This document shows, in pieces, positions 25,484-35,537 of a stretch of DNA of 35,537 bases. The position numbers and the translations under genes are program-made. Location of the stretch: assembly GCA_903884945.1 (NCBI GenBank), contig CAISGR010000270.1, positions 1-35,537 of the forward strand, given 5' to 3'. This DNA comes from an uncultured bacterium (GTDB lineage: Bacteria; Pseudomonadota; Alphaproteobacteria; Sphingomonadales; Sphingomonadaceae). Below the pieces are notes generated by a model. The model saw only the letters and a list, made by a program, of their open reading frames with translations. It was not told the DNA's origin and made no database searches. How positions within the stretch are numbered: the first letter of the stretch is position 1; each line of letters starts with the position of its first letter.

Positions 25484-26662
25484 ATGCATATCCATCCCCT
25501 GATCACCGACAGCGCCACCCTCGCCAATCTCTGCGCCCGACTCAGCCAGGCCGACTTCGTCTGCGTGGACACCGAGTTCATGCGGGAGAACACCTTCTGG
25601 CCGGAACTTTGCCTCATCCAGATCGCCGATGTGAACGAGGCGGCGGCGATCGACCCCATGGCGTCAGGCCTGGACATGACGCCGTTGCTCGAACTGCTGG
25701 TGAACAACGAGGAGGTGCTCAAGGTCTTCCATGCCGGCGGGCAGGATCTCGAGATTGTCTATAATCTCACGGGCAAGACGCCCTTCCCCCTGTTCGACAC
25801 CCAGATCGCGGCCATGGCGCTGGGCCAGGGTGAACAGGTGGGCTATTCCAATCTGGTCGACGCCTATCTCGGGATCGTGGTCGACAAGGGCGCGCGCTTC
25901 ACCGACTGGAGCCGGCGTCCGCTCGACGCGCGGCAGATCGAATATGCGATCGGTGACGTCACTCATCTGGCGAAGATCTTCCCCAAGATGCTCGAGCGGC
26001 TGCGCAAGACGGGCCGGGGTGCCTGGCTGGACCAGGAGATGGAACGACTCGGCGATCCGGCCAATTATGCCAATGATCCGGAAGAGGCGTGGAAGCGGGT
26101 GCGAATCGCTGGCCGCAAGCCGGAGGTCCTTGGCCGCCTGAAGGCGCTGGCACGCTGGCGCGAACTCGAGGCACGCAACAAGGATCTGCCGCGCGGCCGC
26201 ATCGTCAAGGACGAGACGCTGGCCGACCTGGCGGGGCACGCACCGCGCAAGCAGGCCGACCTCGCCAAGGTGCGTGGGCTTTCCGCAACCTGGGCGGGGA
26301 ACGACATCGGCGCACGCCTGATGGCGGCGCTCGAATCGGCGGTGCCGATGACGGCTGAGGAAATGCCCGCGCGCGACGACCGCAAGCCCGGACTGGGCAA
26401 GGACGGCGCGCTGGTTGCCGACCTGCTCAAGCTGCTGCTCAAGATTCGCTCGAAGGAAATCGACGTGGCGGCACGCCTGCTGGCGCGCAGCGAGGATCTG
26501 GAGGCCTTGGCCGCCGGGCAGCGCGAAGGCCTGTCGATCCTCGAAAGCTGGCGCTTCGATCAGTTCGGGCGCGATGCGCTCGACCTGGTCGAGGGGCGGC
26601 TGGCCTTTGCGGTGGTGAAGGGGAAGCTGAAGATGACCCGGACCGAACACTCGGCCGAGTGA
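25484..26662 (+). CDS. rnd: Ribonuclease D
   Basis: A 392-residue 3'-5' exoribonuclease that trims tRNA precursors and other RNAs. The DEDDy active site is complete: Asp29 and Glu31 (VDTEFMRE), Asp88 (HAGGQDLEIVY), and Tyr154 plus Asp158 (YAIGDVTHLAK). An HRDC domain follows the nuclease (about residues 205-285; ARWRELEARNKDLPRGRIVKDETL), as in E. coli RNase D. The start is the ATG giving MHIHPLITDS; upstream in-frame codons lie in the promoter gap with aspS and show no homology. It converges on ppx, leaving 9 bp. Confidence 0.95.
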   Translation: MHIHPLITDSATLANLCARLSQADFVCVDTEFMRENTFWPELCLIQIADVNEAAAIDPMASGLDMTPLLELLVNNEEVLKVFHAGGQDLEIVYNLTGKTPFPLFDTQIAAMALGQGEQVGYSNLVDAYLGIVVDKGARFTDWSRRPLDARQIEYAIGDVTHLAKIFPKMLERLRKTGRGAWLDQEMERLGDPANYANDPEEAWKRVRIAGRKPEVLGRLKALARWRELEARNKDLPRGRIVKDETLADLAGHAPRKQADLAKVRGLSATWAGNDIGARLMAALESAVPMTAEEMPARDDRKPGLGKDGALVADLLKLLLKIRSKEIDVAARLLARSEDLEALAAGQREGLSILESWRFDQFGRDALDLVEGRLAFAVVKGKLKMTRTEHSAE

Positions 26663-26671
26663 TCGAGCGCG

Positions 26672-28168
26672 TCAGGCGATGACGATCGGCTTCCGTCCAA
26701 GGGCAGTCGCAAGCGCGTTATGGCGTCGTTCCACCGCCTCGCCGTACAGGGCGAGATCGTCGGACGAGACATGCAGTGTGACGATCTCGCCATCGTCGGT
26801 CAGCCGGGACCGGCGGAGCGGGCCGGCTAGGCCTCCGCTCAGCCGCTGACCAAGCCGCATCGCCAGGCCCCAGACGATCGCGCGCTTCAGATCCTCCGCC
26901 GGAGCGAGCGATTCGATCGGTGCGGGGATTTGCGTGCCGCCGCCCAGGCTGGTGAACAGCGTCTGGGCGAGAAGCGCCCTGCCCCGTGCGTCGATCGCCA
27001 CCCAATTGCCGTGCAGCGCGATCTCCACGCCGCGCTCGGCCCGGAATTCCGGATTCGCCCGCCAGCCCACATCAGCGAGCAGACAGGCGGCGAGTCGGAG
27101 GCGCGCCAGCTCGGGCGTATCGCTGACGAAGAGCGGCGAAATCCAGTGATCCAGCAGATCGCCATGCTCCGGGAAGCGACCATGGCGTTGCCCTTCATCC
27201 CGCGCAGCGACGATCAGCGGATCCTCGCTGCGGCGTTCCGCGTCGAGCTGACCGTAGAGCAGGCCTTCCCGCAGCCCGAAGGCGGAAACGATCGTGGTGT
27301 CGGTCTCGAGATGCTTGAGGAGCGCGGCCAGCAGCGCCGCGGCGTCGCCGAGCGTGGTCGCGCGGCCCGAGGACAGGCCCGGAATCGCGCGCAGCCAGCT
27401 TTTCGGGACGTGGCTGATCGTACGGCCCATCCGCGCGATCGCGGGCAGGCCCATGGAATATTGGTGGATCACCGGCAGCGGATAGCTGTTGAGATGCATG
27501 TCGAGCCGCGCCAGGGCGCGCCAGGAGCCGCCGACGAGATATAGCGGCAGGCCGGATCCCCGCCCGAGCCAACCGGCATTTTTCAGGGCTTTGTAAACCT
27601 GGCGCTCGAGCGCCCCGGGGCCCTTGTTCCGGATCGCGCCGATCCGGAGCACCCCAAGCGGGAAGGACACCCGGTCGAGCACCTTGCCGGCGGACACGCG
27701 CACCAGTTCGAGGCTGCCCCCGCCAAGGTCGCCAACGATCCCGTCCGCATCGGGAATGGCGGACAGGACCCCGTGGCCGGCGGCAATCGCTTCCTGTTCG
27801 CCGGAGAGCAGTTCGACCTCAAGGCCGAGGGCGCGGACTGCTTCCAGCAGGATGGCGCCATTGGAAGCCTCGCGGACGGCGGCGGTGGCGACGGTGCGCA
27901 GCCGGGTCACCTCCATCTCGCGCGCGACCGCCGCGAAACGGGCAAGCGCTTCGGTCGCAACCGCCAGCGCCGTTTCCGCGATCGCGCCGGTCTCGGCCAG
28001 GCCGCGCCCCAGGCCCGCCATCACCTTCTCGTTGAAAAGAATGGCCGGAAGCCGCTCCGGGCCCTGATAGACGACGAGACGGATCGAGTTCGAACCGATG
28101 TCGATGATGCCGGTGCGTGGCTCGATCGCCAGATCGGACCTCGGCTTGCGGAGAAGGAGCGTTGCCAC
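26672..28168 (-). CDS. ppx: Exopolyphosphatase, Ppx/GppA family
   Basis: A 498-residue ASKHA-fold phosphatase that cuts phosphates from the ends of polyphosphate, or removes the 5' phosphate of pppGpp. The first phosphate-binding loop is IIDIGSNSIRLVV (about residue 21 on) and the second is GDLGGGSLELV (about 143 on). The C-terminal half is the HD-like domain of the longer Ppx forms. The start is GTG, six bases after the ppk1 stop, so it is cotranscribed with the polyphosphate-making enzyme. The Ppx versus GppA choice cannot be made from sequence alone, but the ppk1 neighbour favours Ppx. Confidence 0.93.
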   Translation of the reverse strand: MATLLLRKPRSDLAIEPRTGIIDIGSNSIRLVVYQGPERLPAILFNEKVMAGLGRGLAETGAIAETALAVATEALARFAAVAREMEVTRLRTVATAAVREASNGAILLEAVRALGLEVELLSGEQEAIAAGHGVLSAIPDADGIVGDLGGGSLELVRVSAGKVLDRVSFPLGVLRIGAIRNKGPGALERQVYKALKNAGWLGRGSGLPLYLVGGSWRALARLDMHLNSYPLPVIHQYSMGLPAIARMGRTISHVPKSWLRAIPGLSSGRATTLGDAAALLAALLKHLETDTTIVSAFGLREGLLYGQLDAERRSEDPLIVAARDEGQRHGRFPEHGDLLDHWISPLFVSDTPELARLRLAACLLADVGWRANPEFRAERGVEIALHGNWVAIDARGRALLAQTLFTSLGGGTQIPAPIESLAPAEDLKRAIVWGLAMRLGQRLSGGLAGPLRRSRLTDDGEIVTLHVSSDDLALYGEAVERRHNALATALGRKPIVIA

Positions 28169-28174
28169 GAGGGC

Positions 28175-30348
<2,174 letters not shown>

Positions 30349-30352
<4 letters not shown>

Positions 30353-30984
30353 AGATTCTCGATCGGTAATTCGGGTGCGCGGCCGGCGATCAGCCCCGCT
30401 TCCTGCAATGTGGCCCGCGCGAGCGGAATCGACAAGCGTTTGTGGCGTTCGAGCACCGCCTGATCGAGCACGTCGACCGTGCGCAGAAGGGCGATATGGC
30501 TGCGTTCGACCCGAAGCAGCAGCCACTGGATCAACTCGGGCCGCGCATCGAGGCCACGCCGCAGGAACTGACGCTCGAACAGTGCCTGCATCAGCGCTTC
30601 GTCGGGCGGGCCGATTCGCGCGATCGGGCTCGCGGTAAGGCGAGAACGGAGATCGGGAAGCTTGATGCTCCATTCCGGCGGCGCGGCGTCGGCGACGACG
30701 ACGAGCGGATGGCGTGTCTCCTGCGCGCGGTTCCACGCATGGAAGATGGCGCTTTCGCTCTGGCGCTCGGCATCATCGATGATCTCGCCGCCGCTCTTGG
30801 CCGCGAAGATGCGGGCAAGGAGGCTGCGTCCGGACTTGCGCGGGCCGGTGAGCACCACCGCCATGACCGGCCAGGTACTCCAATGTTCCAGTTGCTGGAC
30901 TGCGCGAGCGTTCGAATCGCTGACGAGAAACTCATCGTCGCGCGGATCCGCCGGCCAGTCGAACGGCAGCGCGAGTTGACTCAT
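30349..30984 (-). CDS. hdaA: DnaA-related regulator HdaA/Hda
   Basis: A 211-residue AAA+ protein related to DnaA but without its DNA-binding domain. Residues 3-8 (QLALPF) are a beta-clamp binding motif like the QLSLPL of E. coli Hda. The P-loop is GPRKSGRS (47-54) with Arg53 in the Walker lysine position, a change E. coli Hda also has (GAGRS). IIDDAE is the Walker B, and LPDLRSRL holds the likely arginine finger. With the sliding clamp, such proteins trigger ATP hydrolysis on DnaA after initiation, preventing re-replication. It overlaps both neighbours by four bases, so it is translated with ppk1. Confidence 0.9.
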
Positions 30985-32234
30985 CCGCCGGTCGCGTTGT
31001 CCGCGGGCGGCTGCGGGCCGCCTTGCGACGGGGCGCCGGCGCGGCGGATCCGCAGCGTCGTGCCGGTCCCCTGCACGGTCCAGCCCCGCGCCTCGAGCAA
31101 CGGGCGCAGCGCAGCGGGATCTCCGTCGAAACTGAGCCGCACTACCGAAACGCCGCCCAGCGCGAGGCTGGTGGTGATGGCCGAGCGCACGCCGGGGATG
31201 CCGCGCAGCGCGGCTTCGGTCGCGGAAACCGAGGCGACCCCAGGCGTATCGACCTGAATGTTGATCGCCGTACCGCCGGCGATATCCGCTACCGCCGATT
31301 CCAGCTTCGTATCCTCGGCCGCGGCTTCGACCGGCTTTTCGGTCGCGGAAGGCGGGCGATGGGACAGGGCGGGATCGGTTCGCAGCGCGCCGTTCCGCAG
31401 CGCCGCCTGATAGGCGTCGTCGATCCGCTTCACGCCGGCATCGAGCAGCACCGGGAGCGCGTCGCTGCTGCGGACGCGAAGGGTGAAGCGGGCGATGATA
31501 TGGTTGTCGGGGCCGTGTCGCGCCTCGAATTCACCGATGATCGGCCCGCCGGGCCATTGACGCGACAACCGGACGACCGGCACCAGGATATCGGAGGCGC
31601 CATATTGATCCAATATGGTCCGCCACCACGCCCGTCCGGGACGGCCGACCTGCCCCGCGTTGAGCAGCATCGAATCCGGGCCCGAACCGGCAGGCCGGAC
31701 ATAGTCGATCGCGCTGTTGCCGGTGCGATACCGGCCCCAGGCCTGTTGCCAGTCGGTCTGCTGTTCGAACGCCTGCCCGGCGCCTCCCGACCACTGGATC
31801 GGAATGGTGAGCATGGGAACCGACCGGGCCGATCCAATCGACACACCAAGGATGGCGCCTGCACGCGCCCGGCTGAACAACACGCCGAGCCGGGCGATAT
31901 AGCGGTTGGGGCCGATCTGCTCATTCTCGACGACGATCCCCGACACGATCGAATCGAGCGCGCTGTCCGATAGCGTACCGCCGTCGCCGCCAAGGCGCTG
32001 GGATAGCAACTGCCAGCCCTTGCGCTGCGCGATCCGCCAGCCGCCGGTACGGGCCGCCTCAGCGGTCTTGGCCGTGACGTCCACCTGGATGCCGCCGACT
32101 TCATAGCTTCCGGAACCGTCAGCCGCGGAGATGCCCTGATCGGTGATGCCATCGTCCTGCGCGGCGACGATTCCACCGGTGACGGCGACCATGAGCGCGA
32201 TCGGCAGGAGGCGAAGCAGGCGGGGGGACATCAT
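30981..32234 (-). CDS. Exported protein of unknown function (ferredoxin-like C-terminal domain)
   Basis: A 417-residue exported protein. A signal peptide (MMSPRLLRLLPIALMVAVTG, cut near VAAQ) is followed by a domain reading YEVGGIQVDVTAKTAEAARTGGWRIAQRKGW, which resembles the start of DUF2066-type proteins. A Pro/Glu/Ala linker (about residues 308-325) leads to a C-terminal domain of about 70 residues with the beta-alpha-beta rhythm of heavy-metal-associated domains (VSATEAALRGIPGVRSA...GVSVVRLSF) but no CxxC. I do not know its function. The start is one of two adjacent ATGs (32234 or 32231). Its stop overlaps the hdaA start, so it heads the hdaA-ppk1-ppx operon. Divergent from purM, 62 bp apart. 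Confidence 0.85.
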   Translation of the reverse strand: MMSPRLLRLLPIALMVAVTGGIVAAQDDGITDQGISAADGSGSYEVGGIQVDVTAKTAEAARTGGWRIAQRKGWQLLSQRLGGDGGTLSDSALDSIVSGIVVENEQIGPNRYIARLGVLFSRARAGAILGVSIGSARSVPMLTIPIQWSGGAGQAFEQQTDWQQAWGRYRTGNSAIDYVRPAGSGPDSMLLNAGQVGRPGRAWWRTILDQYGASDILVPVVRLSRQWPGGPIIGEFEARHGPDNHIIARFTLRVRSSDALPVLLDAGVKRIDDAYQAALRNGALRTDPALSHRPPSATEKPVEAAAEDTKLESAVADIAGGTAINIQVDTPGVASVSATEAALRGIPGVRSAITTSLALGGVSVVRLSFDGDPAALRPLLEARGWTVQGTGTTLRIRRAGAPSQGGPQPPADNATGG

Positions 32235-32296
32235 TACGGCGCCCTTTTGGCGAAGGAGGCGTGGAAATCCAAGCGCGATATCGGTAGGGCGCGCGG

Positions 32297-33403
32297 ATGA
32301 CCGATACCGAAAGGGACACTGCGCCCTACACCTATGCCCAGGCGGGCGTCTCGATCGCGGCAGGAAATGCCCTGGTGCGCGCCATCGCGCCGCTGGCAAA
32401 GTCCACCAGACGGCCCGGGGCCGACGCCGACCTTGGCGGATTCGGCGGCTTCTTCGACCTGAAGGCCGCCGGCTTCAAGGATCCGCTGCTCGTCGCGGCG
32501 AATGACGGGGTCGGCACCAAGCTGAAACTCGCGATCGAGCATGACCGGCATGACGGGGTCGGGATCGACCTGGTCGCGATGTGCGCCAACGACTTGATCG
32601 TCCAGGGCGCGGAGCCCCTGTTCTTCCTCGATTATTACGCGAGCGGCAAACTCGATCCTGCCGTGGCGGAGCGCGTGGTCGCGTCGATCGCGGATGGCTG
32701 CAAGCAGGCCGGGTGCGCGCTGATCGGTGGCGAGACCGCGGAGATGCCGGGCATGTATGCCGCCGGTGACTATGACCTCGCCGGCTTCTGCGTTGGCGCG
32801 GTGGAGCGCGACCGGGTGCTGACCGGCGCGACCATCGCACCGGGCGACGTCATTCTGGGCCTCGCTTCGTCCGGCGTGCACTCTAACGGCTTCTCGCTCG
32901 TGCGCCGACTCGCAGCCGACCGGGGCTGGAAACTGGATCGCCCTGCCCTGTTCGACCAGGACGTGCTGCTGATCGATGCGCTGATGGCGCCGACGCGGAT
33001 CTATGTGAAGGCATTGCTGCCGCTGCTCGCCGAAAAGCGCATCAAGGGCCTCGCGCATATCACCGGCGGCGGCTTGCTCGAAAATGTCCCGCGCGTGCTG
33101 CCGGAAGGGGGGCATGCGCGAATCGACGCCGATGCCTGGACCCAGCCGCGACTGATGGCCTTCCTGCAGGGCCAGGGCGCAATCGAACCCGAGGAGATGG
33201 CGCGCACCTTCAATTGCGGAATCGGGATGGTCGCCATCGTCGCTGCCGACGCGGCCGGCGGCGTCCAGCAGGCGCTGGAGGCCGCGGGCGAGACAGTCTT
33301 CGCGATCGGATCGATCGAGGTCGGGCCGCGCGGCTGCACGGTGTTCGGCAGCGACGAGGCGTGGAGCGCCCGGAGCGCATGGTCTGCCACGCACCATGGC
33401 TAA
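32297..33403 (+). CDS. purM: Phosphoribosylformylglycinamidine cyclo-ligase (AIR synthetase)
   Basis: A 368-residue enzyme of purine synthesis that closes the imidazole ring of AIR using ATP. Typical blocks are YAQAGVSI, the Gly-rich GGFGGFFDLK, AANDGVGTKL, GIDLVAMCANDLIVQGAEPLFFLDYYA, GGETAEMPGMY, GLASSGVHSNGFSL and HITGGGL. Length and motif order are normal. The ATG follows TAGGG in the short gap from the divergent gene. Its last 8 bases overlap the start of purN, giving the common purM-purN pair. Confidence 0.97.
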   Translation: MTDTERDTAPYTYAQAGVSIAAGNALVRAIAPLAKSTRRPGADADLGGFGGFFDLKAAGFKDPLLVAANDGVGTKLKLAIEHDRHDGVGIDLVAMCANDLIVQGAEPLFFLDYYASGKLDPAVAERVVASIADGCKQAGCALIGGETAEMPGMYAAGDYDLAGFCVGAVERDRVLTGATIAPGDVILGLASSGVHSNGFSLVRRLAADRGWKLDRPALFDQDVLLIDALMAPTRIYVKALLPLLAEKRIKGLAHITGGGLLENVPRVLPEGGHARIDADAWTQPRLMAFLQGQGAIEPEEMARTFNCGIGMVAIVAADAAGGVQQALEAAGETVFAIGSIEVGPRGCTVFGSDEAWSARSAWSATHHG

Positions 33404-33965
33404 GGCACGGGTCGGCGTTCTGATCTCGGGACGCGGTTCGAACATGATGTCGCTCGTCGAGGCCGCGCGCCAAGCCGATTGCGGGTATGAAATCGCAATC
33501 GTCGCCTCGGACAAACCGGATGCCGCGGGCATCGCCTGGGCACGTGCCGAAGGTCTGACGGTCTTCACCCTGTCGCCGAAAGCTTTGCCCAAAGCGGAAT
33601 ATGAGGCGTCGATCGATCACGCGCTGCGCGCCGCCGGCGCCGAATTTATCGCGCTGGCCGGCTATATGCGCCTCTTGTCGGACGACTTCGTCGCGCGCTG
33701 GCGCGGAAAGATCATCAATATCCACCCGTCGCTGCTCCCCAAATACAAGGGGCTCGACACCCATCGTCGCGCGATCGACGCCGGGGATCGGATCGCGGGC
33801 TGCTCCGTCCATGTCGTCACTGAGGAACTGGATGGCGGTGCGGTGCTTGGCCGGGCCGAGGTGCCGATCCTGCCCGGCGATACGGCCGATACGCTGGCCG
33901 CCCGCGTCCTCGATGAGGAACATCGCCTTTATCCCCGGGTTCTGGCAGACTTTGTGAGGCGATGA
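33396..33965 (+). CDS. purN: Phosphoribosylglycinamide formyltransferase (GAR transformylase)
   Basis: A 189-residue transformylase transferring a formyl group from 10-formyl-tetrahydrofolate to GAR, two steps before PurM acts. The catalytic trio is present: Asn108 and His110 (INIHPSLLPKYKG) and Asp146 (TEELDGG). The phosphate-binding start is VGVLISGRGSNMMSL. The ATG lies inside the end of purM (8-base overlap), implying coupled translation. The next gene starts inside its stop codon. Confidence 0.97.
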   Translation: MAKARVGVLISGRGSNMMSLVEAARQADCGYEIAIVASDKPDAAGIAWARAEGLTVFTLSPKALPKAEYEASIDHALRAAGAEFIALAGYMRLLSDDFVARWRGKIINIHPSLLPKYKGLDTHRRAIDAGDRIAGCSVHVVTEELDGGAVLGRAEVPILPGDTADTLAARVLDEEHRLYPRVLADFVRR

Positions 33966-34339
33966 GTCCAGATCCGGAACCCGTTCTCGCGAAAGTCCGC
34001 GCGCTGTGCCTGGCGCTCCCCCGGGCCGCCGAAAAAATCTCGCATGGGGCGCCCACCTTCTTCATCGAGAAGGGCAAGGTCTTCGCCTATTTCACGCACA
34101 ACCATCATAGTGACGGCAGAACCGCCGTGCAGGTGAAGACGAGCGGTCGAGAGGAACAGGCGATGCTGGTCGAGATGGATCCTGCGCTCTATTTCGTCCC
34201 ACCCTATACCGGACCGTCGGGCTGGATCGGGATGAGGCTCGATAGGGACGATACCGATTGGGACCATGTCGGCGACCGGATCGCGAGCAGCTGGGAGCTT
34301 GTCGCGCCGCGGAAATTGCTCGAAGCAGGTGGACGATGA
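33962..34339 (+). CDS. MmcQ/YjbR-family protein
   Basis: A 125-residue single-domain protein of the MmcQ/YjbR family, a CyaY-like/double-wing fold often described as DNA-binding. Supporting blocks are LCLALPRAAEKISHGAPTFF, KVFAYFTHNHH and MDPALYFVPPYTGPSGWIGMRL, with a final SWELVAPRKLL. What it binds is unknown. The ATG overlaps the purN stop by four bases (ATGA), so it is in the pur operon, but nothing ties it to purine synthesis. Confidence 0.88.
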   Translation: MSPDPEPVLAKVRALCLALPRAAEKISHGAPTFFIEKGKVFAYFTHNHHSDGRTAVQVKTSGREEQAMLVEMDPALYFVPPYTGPSGWIGMRLDRDDTDWDHVGDRIASSWELVAPRKLLEAGGR

Positions 34340-35046
34340 CCGACGAGACGCCCCTTCCCTCGCCCGACCCGACACCGTTGCCGTCTGCAGTGCCCGAGCC
34401 GGCGGCTTCCGGCCTTCCCGAAAACCCGCTGGAGAGCGCCGCACGACAGGCAGTGGAACGGGCCGAGGCCGCGGCGACACGCCGGCGCTGGGTCACCCTT
34501 GCCGAGGTGGTCGGCATCGCGGGCCTGCTGATCGCCGCCCTCAGCCTGTGGATGACCTGGTCGGACCGTCGCGCCGACGAGCAGGAGAAGCAGGTCGAGC
34601 GTGCGAGCGAGACCAGGGCGCGCACGCTGGTCCTCCTCACCGCCTCCCCGGAGCATGGCGGGTCCCGGCTGGCGCTCAAGGACGAGGCGCACCAGATCCA
34701 GAGCATCGATGTGCGCTTTCCCGCTGCGCTCGGCGTCGCCTCGCAGACGAGCGTGCTCGACCCCCGCATCGAAGCCGCGTGGTTCGCCGATGCGATCCTG
34801 CAGGCAACGGACAAGGGGCCCGACAACCGACAAGGCCGCATGCCGGTCTTGATCACGAGCAGCTATTGGGACGCGGACCAGCAGCGCAGCGACAGCGCGA
34901 TCTACGATATCGTGTGGCAGACCGAGGGGCGGCTGTTGCGCGGTCGCGCCCTGCGGCTGAAAGGCGTGATGCTGCGCGAACGCACATCCAATCCGGCGCG
35001 GCTCGAAGCCCTTTGGGCCAGGGAAAAGCCCAAGCCGTCCAACTGA
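34336..35046 (+). CDS. Single-pass membrane protein of unknown function
   Basis: A 236-residue protein not recognised from motifs. The first 35 residues are Pro-rich and probably disordered. Residues about 37-50 are a charged helix (ARQAVERAEAAATRRRW), followed by one membrane helix at about 54-72 (LAEVVGIAGLLIAALSLWMTW) and a further charged, likely coiled segment (DRRADEQEKQVERASETRAR). A soluble domain of about 140 residues ends the chain (LVLLTASPEHGG...VLITSSYWDADQQRSDSAIYDIVWQTEG). The basic side before the helix suggests that the C-terminal domain faces the periplasm. Its ATG overlaps the previous stop by four bases. It ends one base before the convergent GNAT gene. Confidence 0.82.
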   Translation: MTDETPLPSPDPTPLPSAVPEPAASGLPENPLESAARQAVERAEAAATRRRWVTLAEVVGIAGLLIAALSLWMTWSDRRADEQEKQVERASETRARTLVLLTASPEHGGSRLALKDEAHQIQSIDVRFPAALGVASQTSVLDPRIEAAWFADAILQATDKGPDNRQGRMPVLITSSYWDADQQRSDSAIYDIVWQTEGRLLRGRALRLKGVMLRERTSNPARLEALWAREKPKPSN

Positions 35047-35047
35047 G

Positions 35048-35537
35048 CTAGATCTCGCGCGCGAAAACCAGATCGTCCTGCAGGGTGCTGCCGACCAGGA
35101 ACTTGCGCTGGCCGATCACCTCAAATCCCTGCCGCTTGTAGAAGGCGTGCGCGCGGGGATTACGGGCGTAGACGCCGAGCAGGACCCGGCGACGCCCCAT
35201 CCGCCCGGCATCCTCGATCGCGGTTGCCATGAGCGCCGCGCCGACGCCGGTGCCGTGCATCAGCGAAAGCGCATAGATGCGCTTCAACTCGATATCGGCC
35301 GGGCCAGCGGCGATCGGCAGATCCGGCTCGGCGAGCACGGCATAGCCGATCGGTGCGCGGCCCGATTCCACTTCCGCGATCAGAACCGATGCGGAAGGGT
35401 CGTTCGCCCACAGCGTGAAGGTGTCGGGCGTATTGTTGGCGGCGCAATGCGCGACAATGTCCCGGCCCTCGAAGAGCCCCGCGAACGTTTCCAGAAACGT
35501 CGCGGAGGCTACGAGCGCCAGAGCTTCGGCGTCAGCC
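35048..35537 (-). CDS. GNAT-family N-acetyltransferase, N-terminus beyond the window
   Basis: At least 162 codons are visible; the frame stays open to the right edge (reading ADAEALALVASATFLETFAG), so the start lies outside. A GTG at 35371 could mimic a start, but the residues upstream of it are clearly part of the GNAT fold. The acetyl-CoA site is the block LMHGTGVGAALMATAIEDA, preceded by IELKRIYAL and followed by VYARNPRAHAFYKRQGFEVIGQR. The acceptor (amine, protein or small molecule) is unknown. It is convergent with the membrane protein gene. Confidence 0.9.
   Translation of the reverse strand, partial: ADAEALALVASATFLETFAGLFEGRDIVAHCAANNTPDTFTLWANDPSASVLIAEVESGRAPIGYAVLAEPDLPIAAGPADIELKRIYALSLMHGTGVGAALMATAIEDAGRMGRRRVLLGVYARNPRAHAFYKRQGFEVIGQRKFLVGSTLQDDLVFAREI

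Noticed and set aside
35048..35371. Reading the GNAT gene as a complete 107-residue protein starting at GTG 35371
   Set aside because: The same frame continues upstream to the window edge with convincing GNAT N-terminal sequence, so the gene is cut by the window rather than short.

Overview
The window looks like chromosome from a GC-rich alphaproteobacterium of the order Sphingomonadales (Sphingomonas or a close relative). The grounds are the dusB-ntrB-ntrC-ntrY-ntrX-hfq-hflX gene order typical of alphaproteobacteria, a double-length Hfq of the kind I associate with sphingomonads, a fused IspDF, a DnaA-related HdaA next to ppk1, and high GC with dense, translationally coupled operons. No gene was placed by database search; all calls rest on motifs, length and context.

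Layout. 1-274: short leader with a doubled 10-bp motif. 275-5751 (+): exported S9 peptidase, then a tightly coupled metG-tatD-MBL hydrolase-small membrane protein operon. 5752-6176: AT-richer gene-free stretch. 6177-7861 (+): three tandem phage tail-collar paralogues with no other phage gene, closed by a good terminator at 7911-7941. 8122-8895 (+): mazG. 8947-18030 (-, transcribed right to left): dusB, ntrB, ntrC, ntrY, ntrX, hfq, hflX, i.e. tRNA dihydrouridine synthase, two nitrogen-type two-component systems, the RNA chaperone and a ribosome-associated GTPase. 18120-20331 (+): ispDF, an exported unknown, and pncC, which ends inside the oppositely oriented coq10-like gene. 20274-21670 (-): lipA-coq10-like. 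21736-22365 (+): beta-carbonic anhydrase. 22379-25380 (-): aspS, a palindromic repeat, a PPK2-family gene and an orphan Flp-like pilin. 25484-26662 (+): RNase D. 26672-32234 (-): exported unknown, hdaA, ppk1, ppx. 32297-35046 (+): purM, purN, YjbR-family gene, membrane-anchored unknown. 35048-35537 (-): GNAT acetyltransferase cut by the window edge.

How the genes work together. Most is housekeeping: tRNA charging and modification (metG, aspS, dusB), RNA processing (rnd, hfq), isoprenoid precursors (ispDF), lipoate and respiratory cofactor support (lipA, coq10-like), purine synthesis (purMN), nucleotide and NAD salvage or cleaning (mazG, pncC). Three polyphosphate genes (ppk1, ppx, ppk2) lie within 8 kb, two of them in one operon with the replication regulator hdaA. 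The ntr block is a nitrogen and redox/envelope signalling hub; its NtrX has a shortened sigma-54 contact loop while NtrC keeps an intact one.

The least explained part is the free-standing tail-collar triplet at 6177-7861. Its three products share both ends and differ in the middle, which would suit a domesticated, possibly hetero-oligomeric structure. I saw no CRISPR array, tRNA, rRNA, transposase or integrase.
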